Part shown: positions 8,956 through 16,851 of the stretch, in pieces | Layout: every line of letters starts with the position of its first letter | How positions within the stretch are numbered: the stretch's first letter is position 1 | Assembly: GCA_040768125.1 (NCBI GenBank) | Contig: JAXGNG010000004.1 | Coordinates: 62,001-126,000, forward strand | Length of the DNA: 64,000 bases | From: RBG-16-49-21 sp040768125 | GTDB lineage: Bacteria > Spirochaetota > UBA4802 > UBA5550 | Direction: 5' to 3' | Made by a program: the position numbers and the translations under genes | Notes under the pieces: model-generated | Told to the model about the DNA's origin: nothing | The model's database searches: none | The model's input: the letters and a program-made list of their open reading frames with translations, nothing else

Positions 8956-9972
8956 ATGGGAGCGATGGACGCGGACCTCGATGAGGGGATGCGCTCCTTC
9001 CTCGGGGAGCGCATGGGGAACCATGACGGGGTCGAACCCCTCGCCGGAGACGCCTCGGCCCGCTCCTACTGGCGGGTCCGGGGAAGCGGCGGCCCCCGGG
9101 TGCTCTGCTTCGACAGGAATTTCATCGGATCCGCACCGGAGACGTATCCGTTCCTCGTTGTGTACCGTCTCCTGAGGGGGAGGGTGCCCGTGCCGGAGGT
9201 CCTGGCAATGGACCCCGACCGCGGGCTCTTCCTGCTTGAGGACCTCGGTGACGATCTCCTCGAATCGCTCATCCCCGACATGACGGGAAACGGGGCGAAG
9301 GAGGCGTATGCCGCCTGCGTGGAAACCCTCTGTGAAATACAGGCGACAAGGGGCGAAGGCGGGCCCTTCGGGCTCGCCTTTGACGCGGAAAAGCTGATGT
9401 ATGAGTTCAATTTTTTCATCGAACACGGGCTCAGGGGATATTTCGGGGTTGCCGACGGCGATGATTTGATACCCCATCTAAGGAAGGAGTTTCTCGCCAT
9501 AGCGGGGCTCCTGGAACGTCCCGAACTGTTTGTCCTCAACCACAGGGATTACCACTCGAGAAATATCATCCTGCGCCGGGGAGTTCCCCACGTCATCGAT
9601 TTCCAGGATGCGCGCATGGGACTGCCCCAGTATGATCTCGTGTCATTGATCAGGGATTCCTACGTGCAGATCGACGCCGGCCTCTTCGGGGAAATGAAGG
9701 AATTATATTATGGCAGATCGCGTGACATGGGCATCCATGCCATGGGTAGGGACGAGTTCGACGAACTGTTCGACCTGATGGCCTTCCAGAGGAATGTCAA
9801 GGCCATGGGCACCTTCGGCTACCAGTCGGCGCGCCTGGGCAACCGCCGCTACGAACGATACATCGCCCCCACGGCGGAGTACCTGGATGGGTACGCCGGG
9901 CGCCGGAAAGAACTGGCGCGGGCCTGGGACCTTTTGGCCCCCATCGTCAGAAAGCGTTGTGTCGACTTCTGA
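8956..9972 (+). CDS. amgK: Anomeric MurNAc/GlcNAc kinase, AmgK-type aminoglycoside-phosphotransferase fold
   Basis: Kinase of the APH fold, 338 residues. The catalytic loop is LNHRDYHSRNIIL (about 194-206) and the metal-binding segment is VIDFQDARMG followed by YDLVSLIRDSY. Those exact motif styles (HRDYHSRN, DFQDA, YDL.SL) are typical of AmgK, which phosphorylates MurNAc/GlcNAc at C1 in the peptidoglycan recycling route that bypasses de novo UDP-MurNAc synthesis. The adjacent downstream gene is a MurU-like nucleotidyltransferase, the known partner. It starts directly after the ftsZ stop; an in-frame ATG at 8965 is an alternative start. Substrate specificity is inferred from motifs and context. 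Confidence 0.85.
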   Translation: MGAMDADLDEGMRSFLGERMGNHDGVEPLAGDASARSYWRVRGSGGPRVLCFDRNFIGSAPETYPFLVVYRLLRGRVPVPEVLAMDPDRGLFLLEDLGDDLLESLIPDMTGNGAKEAYAACVETLCEIQATRGEGGPFGLAFDAEKLMYEFNFFIEHGLRGYFGVADGDDLIPHLRKEFLAIAGLLERPELFVLNHRDYHSRNIILRRGVPHVIDFQDARMGLPQYDLVSLIRDSYVQIDAGLFGEMKELYYGRSRDMGIHAMGRDEFDELFDLMAFQRNVKAMGTFGYQSARLGNRRYERYIAPTAEYLDGYAGRRKELARAWDLLAPIVRKRCVDF

Positions 9973-10009
9973 ATGGTGCCGAGGCCGGAAAAAAAAGGAG
10001 GGTGATGCG

Positions 10010-10915
10010 GTGAAAGCGTTTCTTCTCGCCGCCGGGCTGGGAGAGCGGCTGCGGCCCCTCACGGCGTCGATGCCGAAGCCCCTTGTCCCGGTGATGAACG
10101 TGCCGGCTATCTGCTACGCCATCACCCTGCTGAAAGAGGCGGGGGTGACCGAGGTGGTCTGCAACCTGCACCATCTTCGGGGAAGCGTCCGTCGTTTTTT
10201 CAGCGAACATGAACATTTCGGGATCTCCATTATTTTGTCAGAGGAGGAGCTCCTCCTGGGAACAGGAGGAGGCCTCATGAAATGCCACCACCTCCTGGAT
10301 GACGGGCCCTTTTATTACCTCAACAGCGATATCGTCGCCGACATCGACCTGGCCTCCCTTGCGCGGGCCCACTTCGAATCGGGGGCCCGGGGGACCATGG
10401 CGGTGGCGCCCTGCGCTGAAGGAAAGGGAAGGGTGGCCGTCCTCGACGGCGCCGTGGTGAACCTTCGTTCGCTCATCCCCCGCGATGAAACACCGCGGCA
10501 CGATTTCACGGGAGCCGCGGTTCTCGATCCGGCGATATTCCGCGGGCTCAGGAGCAGTGTATCCGACATCGTGGAAACGGGGCTGGTTTCCCTTGTGCGC
10601 GAGCATGCCCTTGCCGCCTACGAGTACAGGGGTCCCTGGCACGACATAGGAACCGCCGAATCATATCGCGTTGCGAATGTCGACCTGGCGGCGAACGGCC
10701 TGGCGGTCCTGGAGCGGATTCCCGTCGCGACGGGATTTACGCCCCGGGCACTTTCGGCACGGGCGGAGATTGACGGGGGCGTCAGGATCATTCATTCCGT
10801 CATTGGCGACGGGTGCCGCGTGGGCGAGGGGGCCATTGTCGAGGAATCGGTGCTCCTCCCCGGATGCAGAGTTGCACCCGGGGAACGGGTCGCGCGGTCC
10901 CTGCTCCTTCCTTGA
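10010..10915 (+). CDS. murU: Sugar-1-phosphate nucleotidyltransferase, MurU-like
   Basis: NTP-transferase of 301 residues, beginning MKAFLLAAGLGERLRPLT with MPKPLVPV as the second signature; YLNSDIV supplies the metal-binding Asp. With AmgK upstream, the likely reaction is MurNAc-1-P + UTP to UDP-MurNAc, feeding MurC. Beyond about residue 230 the protein adds a hexapeptide/left-handed-helix-like tail (VRIIHSVIGDGCRVGEGAIVEES), longer than the small MurU enzymes of pseudomonads, so mannose-1-P guanylyltransferase activity is possible. AAGGAGG at 9996-10002 sets the GTG start at 10010. Confidence 0.8.
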   Translation: MKAFLLAAGLGERLRPLTASMPKPLVPVMNVPAICYAITLLKEAGVTEVVCNLHHLRGSVRRFFSEHEHFGISIILSEEELLLGTGGGLMKCHHLLDDGPFYYLNSDIVADIDLASLARAHFESGARGTMAVAPCAEGKGRVAVLDGAVVNLRSLIPRDETPRHDFTGAAVLDPAIFRGLRSSVSDIVETGLVSLVREHALAAYEYRGPWHDIGTAESYRVANVDLAANGLAVLERIPVATGFTPRALSARAEIDGGVRIIHSVIGDGCRVGEGAIVEESVLLPGCRVAPGERVARSLLLP

Positions 10916-11015
10916 AGCGGCCGGGTCGTGCAACCCCGATACGCTTAAGGGGAAACGCGGTTGAGGCCGGTAGGATGCGCGCCGCTGAATCCATCATGGC
11001 ATGGTGTTGATAACT

Positions 11016-11132
11016 GGACCCGCGCTGCCGTGTGGACACGACTTTTGAACCTGGTAAACCAGGTGGGTCCCCTCACGACTGGTCAGGCTATCCCCGAAGG
11101 GCGCGGCCATTGCAGCCAGATATCGGGGTCCC
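11016..11132 (+). ncRNA. Candidate structured RNA with a three-way junction
   Basis: GGACCC (11016-11021) can close a junction with GGGTCC (11064-11069) around two hairpins, CGTGT-GG-ACACG (about 11029-11040) and ACCTGG-TAAA-CCAGGT (about 11049-11064). The same GGACCC could instead pair with a second GGGTCC at 11126-11131, so two exclusive folds are possible. I do not recognise it as a named riboswitch, tmRNA or RNase P RNA. Direction is assumed to be with the flanking genes. Covariation data would be needed to confirm it. Confidence 0.4.
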
Positions 11133-11237
11133 GTTTCGTATTTAGGCTCAAAAGATATACATGTCCATCACGCGCAGCGCAGGCGTGGGTATGCCACAGA
11201 CGAACGTCTATTTTATCAACAATTTTTTTATTATTAT

Positions 11238-11266
11238 TTGACATGACGGTGGAGATGTATGAGTAT
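11238..11266 (+). promoter_or_regulatory. Possible sigma-70 promoter upstream of the 11400 gene
   Basis: A perfect TTGACA -35 is followed after 17 bases by GAGTAT, a partial -10. The region just upstream is T-rich. The leader to the predicted start would be about 130 bases. Confidence 0.4.
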
Positions 11267-11399
11267 TTGCACCCTGTGCATGCACCGTTGTATCCCGGCA
11301 ACGCAATGGTGACCTTTCCGTGGGTGTTCCCGCGTGGCTCATGGGGATACCTGAACGGCGCGGCCTTTCTCTAACGGGTGAATGAAAAGAGGTGGTTTC

Positions 11400-12122
11400 A
11401 TGATAGCGAAGTACTTCAAGGATTATGATAAGCGAATACTGAAGAAAAAGAAAGCGTCTCCCAAGACACCGGCCAAAAAAGGGAAGTCCGTCGCCGGGGG
11501 ATCGATCGATATAAAAACCCTCAGGGAGAGCCTTTCCGGCATCATACCCTCGTTCCTGAAGTTGGATGCGGTGAAAGTGATTGATTCGACCGGTTTTTCC
11601 CCCGAGGGCGTGGACCTCGTGGCATACCGGGAGTACTGCCCGGACATCATTGATATCATGGGGGGGTATGTTCCCTACGAGCTCGTTCACGGCCTCTACC
11701 ACGTGGTGCAGGACCTGAACAGGGATTCCCTTCTTGACCTTCTCGGAAAAATCGCAACGGCGAAGAAACTCAACATGTACGCGGCGGAACAGGTGGAGGA
11801 CGAGGCGCCGGCGGCCCTGCCATCCTTCGTCATCGCCGCCTCGAGCAAGTACCAGTTCATCGAGCTCAAGAACGATATCATCAATTACTACCTGTCCAAG
11901 AACATCGATTACCGGAACGAACTGGATATCCTCGTGATACTCAACAAGGGAATCGTCGTGAAAAACTGGAGGGAAAAGCGGAGCTTCATTGCCCTCGAAA
12001 CAAAGGAAGACACCTTCCTCTGGTTTTTTATTCTCATGAACGAGTATCTTGACGTGAAGAACCTTCAGGATATTGATTTCAGGAAATATGTGAAGAAAGA
12101 GATACGGTATAACGAGTATTGA
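11400..12122 (+). CDS. Uncharacterised cytoplasmic protein (240 residues)
   Basis: I do not recognise this protein. It begins with a Lys-rich basic stretch (KDYDKRILKKKK to about residue 35), likely disordered, then an alpha/beta region with conserved-looking SSKYQFIELKNDIINYYLSK, NELDILVILNKGIVVKN and a C-terminal TFLWFFILMNEYLDV segment. There is no signal peptide or clear membrane helix. I start at ATG 11400, 5 bases after AGAGGTGG, rather than at the upstream ATG 11382. It lies between the MurU-like gene and a VWA membrane protein, in the same orientation as the cfpA region. Confidence 0.75.
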   Translation: MIAKYFKDYDKRILKKKKASPKTPAKKGKSVAGGSIDIKTLRESLSGIIPSFLKLDAVKVIDSTGFSPEGVDLVAYREYCPDIIDIMGGYVPYELVHGLYHVVQDLNRDSLLDLLGKIATAKKLNMYAAEQVEDEAPAALPSFVIAASSKYQFIELKNDIINYYLSKNIDYRNELDILVILNKGIVVKNWREKRSFIALETKEDTFLWFFILMNEYLDVKNLQDIDFRKYVKKEIRYNEY

Positions 12123-12204
12123 TCGCGTTCATGTCCGCTCCGCTTTGGAATCAGGGCGGAACCCCGGTACTTATACGAATTTTTATATATTGTCATTAAT
12201 ATTC

Positions 12205-12234
12205 TTGACATATTGGAAAAAAATCTCATGATAT
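12205..12234 (+). promoter_or_regulatory. Possible promoter for the VWA protein gene
   Basis: TTGACA at 12205-12210 with a weak -10 (TGATAT, 18-base spacer) inside AT-rich sequence. It would give a leader of about 130 bases before the TTG start at 12370. Confidence 0.35.
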
Positions 12235-12369
12235 TTTATCCCTTCCGGGTGGCCGTCCCGGGCAGTGAATTCACGATCGGCAAAAGCTGGCGATGAGGCA
12301 CGATGCCGCGGGCGAACCGGATCTACCGCGAGTGACGTGCTGGATACCACAGGTAATAGGAGAACGGTT

Positions 12370-13464
12370 TTGAGAACGAAATCCATAAGCTCCATGCTAT
12401 CTTTTCTCTCGTTGATTCTTGTTTTTCAGTTCACCCTGGCAACCGGGTCCTCCCGCGCGGAGAAAAACAAGGATGTGATAATCGTGCTGGACACCTCTCT
12501 CAGCATGGTGGGACAGGCACAGGGCCGTGATATTTTCGACCGTGCGAAGAGCAGCATACGGGATTACATCGACCAGGTGAAGGACGGTGACCGGATTACT
12601 TTCGCCACCTTCTATACCGATGTCAGGCTTTTCCCGTCAGTAATCGTCGACGATCAGAACGACCGTGATATCTTAAAGAAATACATCACAATGACCGAGG
12701 CCTCCGGACTCTGGACAAACACCTACCAGATGATAATAAAAGTCCTCGAGTTTACCAACAAATTCGAGAAGGAAACGGAGCGGCCCACTGATATCGTCAT
12801 CATGACCGACGGCATCGACGATCCGCCTCCCGGGAACAAGGAACTAAATTTCGATGAATTCGCGAAGAAGTACGGAAAGAAGAAGGACCTATGGGTGTAC
12901 GTGATAAGCTTCACCGGCATCGCGAATAGCGAAGCCGCGAGGAAAATGGAAAAGGACCTGGGGCTGGTGTCGGATTCGGTGTCCGTTATTGAGACGGATG
13001 ATCCTGAAAAGGGCAAGGATCATGTCATAGCGGAAGGCAAGAAACGGGACGCCGGGAGATGCTCCATACTGGTTCCGCTGCTTATCGCCATCGGCGTCAT
13101 TATGCTCATCCTGGTGATCCTCTTCCTGGTGAGAAGGTACACGGAGCTCAAGGTATCCGGGAGGCTCGAGTTCTGGAACAATGAGATCATCGAGCCCTAC
13201 ATGCAGAATTTCGACCTTGCCCGCCGTCCGGTCAGGGAGGCCGTGATAGGCAAGGGCCTCGGATGCGTGCTCAATATCAGGGATATCAATATCAAGAAGC
13301 CGTTTTCCATCAAGGCGGTCCGCCACGAGGGAGCCATCAGGATGGCCCTTGTCGATAACGAGAATACGCGGGCCGAATTGGTAAATCGCCAGCCGGATGG
13401 ACTTCTTGCCGATGGGGATATTTTCAAGGTAGGAAACTATACCTTTAAATATTTTCAGTCCTGA
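12370..13464 (+). CDS. Membrane-anchored von Willebrand A-domain protein with C-terminal FHA-like domain
   Basis: Predicted 364-residue envelope protein. An N-terminal signal sequence (SMLSFLSLILVFQFTLATG, cleavage near SSRA) is followed by a VWA domain with a complete-looking MIDAS: DTSLS (DxSxS), a Thr in the SGLWTNTYQ region and IVIMTDGIDD. A transmembrane helix near residues 230-255 (ILVPLLIAIGVIMLILVIL) is followed by about 110 cytoplasmic residues ending DGDIFKVGNYTFKYF, reminiscent of an FHA fold. The VWA domain would face the periplasm. The TTG start at 12370 has AGGAG 7 bases upstream; longer readings lack a ribosome-binding site. A strong terminator follows. Confidence 0.8.
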   Translation: MRTKSISSMLSFLSLILVFQFTLATGSSRAEKNKDVIIVLDTSLSMVGQAQGRDIFDRAKSSIRDYIDQVKDGDRITFATFYTDVRLFPSVIVDDQNDRDILKKYITMTEASGLWTNTYQMIIKVLEFTNKFEKETERPTDIVIMTDGIDDPPPGNKELNFDEFAKKYGKKKDLWVYVISFTGIANSEAARKMEKDLGLVSDSVSVIETDDPEKGKDHVIAEGKKRDAGRCSILVPLLIAIGVIMLILVILFLVRRYTELKVSGRLEFWNNEIIEPYMQNFDLARRPVREAVIGKGLGCVLNIRDINIKKPFSIKAVRHEGAIRMALVDNENTRAELVNRQPDGLLADGDIFKVGNYTFKYFQS

Positions 13465-13510
13465 CCGGATTTTGGGTAAAGAAGGCCGGGGTATTGTGTA
13501 ATTACAGGGG

Positions 13511-13547
13511 CCTGCCGATATTATTTTTATCGGCAGGCGGGATTTTT
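13511..13547 (+). terminator. Intrinsic terminator after the VWA gene
   Basis: Ten-base perfect stem CCTGCCGATA / TATCGGCAGG with a 7-base loop, followed by CGGGATTTTT. Confidence 0.8.
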
Positions 13548-13558
13548 CCAAATAAATC

Positions 13559-13589
13559 TTGACAGAAAATCCTTTCCCTCTATTATACT
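13559..13589 (+). promoter_or_regulatory. Strong sigma-70-type promoter of cfpA
   Basis: TTGACA at 13559-13564 with TATTAT (16-base spacer) or the overlapping TATACT (19-base spacer). AT-rich downstream sequence leads to a near-perfect Shine-Dalgarno sequence at the gene, consistent with an abundant structural protein. Confidence 0.7.
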
Positions 13590-13681
13590 ACAATTAGAAT
13601 AATGTATATATATTCATGGAAAAAATAGATTAATACCACGCACGGGTTTTGAAAGCGTTGAACAACAAGGAGGAATTCTAG

Positions 13682-15622
13682 ATGGCTTTCACACAATTTC
13701 CGAAGAGCCCCAACAAGTTTCACCCGACCATACCCAATGCTGTTGGATCGAGGGAATCCTACGCGCAGGAAGGCAGGGATAAAATCGCCGAGCAGCGATT
13801 GATCGTGAATGAAACGGCGGAGCAGGTGGCCAACCAGATCTATACCAAGCTTCCGGAAGATATCCTGGTCAAGATGGAGGTCATGGGGGGTCTGAAGGAG
13901 AAGCTCTACAATTACATCAACCAGACCTACGTAAACATGTTTAACCGCTACACGGTTACCATGGAAGACGAGTTCATGAAGAAATTAAGGGATTTCGTCG
14001 ACAAGGAAGAGCTCCGCGGGCTCGCGCGCTACACTCCCCGCGAGGTAATCGAGCTAATCGACAAGATTGCCGGCCCCGACAAGTTCCATACCGGTGAAAT
14101 CGAGAAATCGATGGTCAACATGTACGGTCACCTCCAGGGCCACATCCAGAGGGGAGTGAACGACCTCGAGACCGAAACGAACTCGATACTCCGCCAAAAA
14201 ACCGACATCGGCGCCTTTGTCCGCGGCCAGAACGCCTACGCGATCCTCAAGTGCGTATTTAAGGACAATGAGCTTCGCCCGAAATACGTTTACGACGTCA
14301 AGCTTTCCATCAACATCCTGGAGAGCGAACTGATCAGCCCGATGTATCACTATCAGGTTACCGTTGAGAATCTTCTGAAAGATGCGATCCAGAAGCACGT
14401 TCAGGACCTGATTGACCGCCAGGTGCAGGCCTTCAACGACGAACTCGTCGACCAGGGCAAGCGCGAACTGACGGGCAGCGAGAAGCTTTTCGAGAAGATC
14501 AAGAGGATCGAGAATTTCACCGACGACGAGAAGGATGACGAGAAATCGAAGCGGTACACCATCCTCGCCAAAAAGTTCCTTGATAAGATCGAGGGCCTGA
14601 GAGCGGAGATCGATGTTGAGGACTACGATCCCCTTAATATCAGGGAAAACATCAAGTACATCATCGACGAGGAGAACATCCGGAACCGCGGCTACAATAC
14701 CGCGATCAACAACATCACCTCCATCCTCGACACGAGCAAGCTCGGGTACCAGGTGTGCAATAACATGAAGAACGCCCGCGTATGCCACATCAAGGAATAC
14801 GAGGAGACGGACACCACGGTTCTTCCCGACGAGCGCTATGCGATGAGGCTGGCATTCTACGATCAGAACCAGCTCAAGGAGGAGAAGAAGGAATACGACA
14901 AGCAGATGGAATCCTTCTCCACCGAGATCAAGATGCTATGGGACGTTGCCCACGGCTACTATGAGTCCAAGAAACGTTTTAGGGCGCTCAAGGATTTCGA
15001 CGACCTGGCAGGCAGGATCATGTCGAAGGAGTGGAAGCGCGCGAAGAAGGAGCGTGAAGAAGATCCGGAAACCGTTCTCTGGAACGAAGTCGGAGAAATG
15101 TATCCGGAGGACTCCTTTGTTGAAAAGAACAACAGGACCTACGAGAACAGGATCGTGAACCTGAAGAACAAGTTGAATTATCTCAAGGACATGCTGCAGA
15201 AGATGCACGGGTATCAGAACCCCGTCGAGCGCGTCATCCTCGACGAGCGTGTCAATTTCATGTCAAAGAGGTTCAACGAGTTCACGTACCGGGTCAATCC
15301 GCACCACATACAGCCCGGGCTGATTCTCGATATCGATATCGCCACGATCAAGAGGAAGCAGTACATGCTGAAAGGCATGGCGAACGTGCTGAACGAATTC
15401 CTCTACGGCGTATCGAAGGGCTTCTCCGACGCGGCATTCGCGCAGTACACGCGGCGTCGCTCGACCCAGCGCGAGGACATCGATCAGTCCTTCGCCACCG
15501 AGGACATGGGGGCGAGCATTATCGAAGAAGCCTATAAAAGCGGCGCTTCCGAGTTGAGCGGGGCGGTGAGCCTTTCTCCCAAGAGCAAGCCGGCAAAGAA
15601 ATCCGGATTGAAAGAGCTCTAA
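13682..15622 (+). CDS. cfpA: Cytoplasmic filament protein A
   Basis: 646-residue protein closely resembling spirochaetal CfpA, the subunit of the ribbon-like cytoplasmic filaments known in treponemes and other spirochaetes. Recognisable stretches include QVANQIYTKLPEDILVKMEVMG, NMYGHLQGHIQRGVNDLE, LRQKTDIGAFVRGQNAYAI, FLDKIEGLRAEIDVEDYDPL and RNRGYNTAINNITSILDTSK. It is largely helical with high Lys/Glu content and has no signal peptide. AAGGAGG precedes the ATG by 6 bases. It is flanked by its own promoter and terminator, so it is probably a single transcript. This is the best lineage marker in the window. Confidence 0.92.
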   Translation: MAFTQFPKSPNKFHPTIPNAVGSRESYAQEGRDKIAEQRLIVNETAEQVANQIYTKLPEDILVKMEVMGGLKEKLYNYINQTYVNMFNRYTVTMEDEFMKKLRDFVDKEELRGLARYTPREVIELIDKIAGPDKFHTGEIEKSMVNMYGHLQGHIQRGVNDLETETNSILRQKTDIGAFVRGQNAYAILKCVFKDNELRPKYVYDVKLSINILESELISPMYHYQVTVENLLKDAIQKHVQDLIDRQVQAFNDELVDQGKRELTGSEKLFEKIKRIENFTDDEKDDEKSKRYTILAKKFLDKIEGLRAEIDVEDYDPLNIRENIKYIIDEENIRNRGYNTAINNITSILDTSKLGYQVCNNMKNARVCHIKEYEETDTTVLPDERYAMRLAFYDQNQLKEEKKEYDKQMESFSTEIKMLWDVAHGYYESKKRFRALKDFDDLAGRIMSKEWKRAKKEREEDPETVLWNEVGEMYPEDSFVEKNNRTYENRIVNLKNKLNYLKDMLQKMHGYQNPVERVILDERVNFMSKRFNEFTYRVNPHHIQPGLILDIDIATIKRKQYMLKGMANVLNEFLYGVSKGFSDAAFAQYTRRRSTQREDIDQSFATEDMGASIIEEAYKSGASELSGAVSLSPKSKPAKKSGLKEL

Positions 15623-15661
15623 AATACCCGGAAAGGCCATAAGATAATTTACGAAAGCACG

Positions 15662-15694
15662 AAAAGCCGGCTCATTTGAGCCGGCTTTTTTTTA
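15662..15694 (+). terminator. Intrinsic terminator of cfpA
   Basis: AAGCCGGCTC / GAGCCGGCTT stem with an ATTT loop, followed by an eight-T run; a textbook rho-independent terminator. Confidence 0.92.
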
Positions 15695-15733
15695 TGTATG
15701 TCTTTTTTTTCAGACCCTCCCAACTCAAAGTGC

Positions 15734-15761
15734 TTGCAATTAATGAAAGCGGTTTTATAGT
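15734..15761 (+). promoter_or_regulatory. Promoter for the 15901 / PPDK-like operon
   Basis: TTGCAA at 15734-15739, a 16-base spacer and TATAGT at 15756-15761, directly downstream of the cfpA terminator. Confidence 0.6.
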
Positions 15762-15900
15762 ATCGACAGAAATGGGACAATGAATGCACGGCGGATACGG
15801 ACGCATCTGTGCGGGCCCTCCCCCGTTGAAGCTTCATCAGGACTATCTTTACTGCCCTTGGGAATGAAAAAAATCAATAAAGAAGCAATGGAGAGACATC

Positions 15901-16809
15901 ATGGAAAGCACCTACATGTCGCTGGCGTCAAAATCAAATTTCAACAAGGCACTCAGGCACTTCTTCAAGGTGACGGAAGTGGTCGATGAAATTGAGACAA
16001 GCGCCAATCTCGCCGACATCGTCAATGAGGGCCTCGAGGCCAATGAAATCACCGAGGACCAGATCCTCCCCATTGTCGGCTCCGTGATACGGGACAAATT
16101 CAATTACAGCTATCGGTCCTGCAGCCTCCTTCAGAACGTATCGGAGTTCCAGAAAATTTCCGACGAAACCGCAAAGTGGACGGCCCTTGACATCGTGTGC
16201 GTCTACTACAATCCCGGGGGAACGATTTTCCTGATCAATCCCAGGAACATCAACCACTGGGAGATGGTGAGGGAAATCCACAATGACCAGCTCATGGTAA
16301 TCTACGCGAAGTTCCTGAAGGAGGAGAACAAGAAGATTGAGATGGACGCCATCAGGACACTTGAAGAGATGCTGGCGGGCAAGGACGTCTTCATAAACAA
16401 GGCATTCATCGATCAGACCATCGTGCAGAAGCAGCCGGTCAAGAAGGAAAAGAAGGCCGAAGAGGTGGGCAAGGGCGCGGCGAACATAACTCCCAAGTAC
16501 GCCGTCGAGGTATCGAACGAGCTCTTCCATAACGGGAATGTCGAGGCATGGAAAAAAATCGTAGAGAGCTACACCACGAGTTTCCCCGCCCTCAAAGTGT
16601 ACATCTTTCACGGGGGCGAGCTTGTCAATGACATCAATTCCCTCTTCAAGTGGGGCAAGGTAAAGCATGGCGACTCGATATTTTTTCAGGTCGCCGGGGA
16701 CAGTATCAAGGGGGTATCCAAATTGCAGAAGTACCTCTACGAGGGGGCGAGCCCCCGTTTCGAGCAGTTCTTGAAAATTGGCGTCGGTCAGGTACTGCGG
16801 CTGTTCTAG
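15901..16809 (+). CDS. Uncharacterised protein between cfpA and the PPDK-like gene
   Basis: 302 residues with no recognised domain. The N-terminal half (to about 170) is mostly helical; a Lys/Glu-rich linker (KKEKKAEEVGKG, about 180-195) separates it from a C-terminal alpha/beta region containing FPALKVYIFHGGELVNDI and KHGDSIFFQVAGDS. There is no signal peptide or membrane helix. GGAGAGA sits 5 bases before the ATG. It shares a transcript with the PPDK-like gene 42 bases downstream. From memory, Treponema pallidum also carries a hypothetical gene between its PPDK and CfpA genes (TP0746-TP0748), so this trio may be conserved; I cannot check that here. Confidence 0.8.
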   Translation: MESTYMSLASKSNFNKALRHFFKVTEVVDEIETSANLADIVNEGLEANEITEDQILPIVGSVIRDKFNYSYRSCSLLQNVSEFQKISDETAKWTALDIVCVYYNPGGTIFLINPRNINHWEMVREIHNDQLMVIYAKFLKEENKKIEMDAIRTLEEMLAGKDVFINKAFIDQTIVQKQPVKKEKKAEEVGKGAANITPKYAVEVSNELFHNGNVEAWKKIVESYTTSFPALKVYIFHGGELVNDINSLFKWGKVKHGDSIFFQVAGDSIKGVSKLQKYLYEGASPRFEQFLKIGVGQVLRLF

Positions 16810-16851
16810 CGGCGGACGGCCATCAACCATACATTCAACAGGAGTCATGAA

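Larger units (their letters stand above)
10916..11399. other. 484-base intergenic region with candidate RNA and promoter
   Basis: No convincing coding sequence. It contains the paired elements described separately at 11016-11132, a weak hairpin AGACGAACGTCT near 11204-11215 followed by T-rich sequence, and a possible sigma-70-type promoter (TTGACA at 11238-11243, 17-base spacer, GAGTAT at 11261-11266) that would serve the gene at 11400. A 137-codon open frame at 10961-11374 has no ribosome-binding site and atypical composition, so it is not called. Confidence 0.6.

Noticed and set aside
7816..9477. 553-codon open frame antisense to ftsZ and amgK
   Set aside because: Mirror frame of GC-rich coding DNA; rich in His, Arg, Gly and Pro with no domain; the plus-strand genes are certain.
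11080..11120. SRP RNA-like pieces (GGTCAGG ... GCAGCCA) inside the candidate RNA
   Set aside because: The apical GGAA tetraloop with its short stem is absent and the expected AAGCAGCC is TTGCAGCC, so a 4.5S RNA call is not supported.
10961..11374. 137-codon open frame in the gap before the 11400 gene
   Set aside because: No ribosome-binding site, odd composition, and it overlaps paired RNA elements and a promoter.
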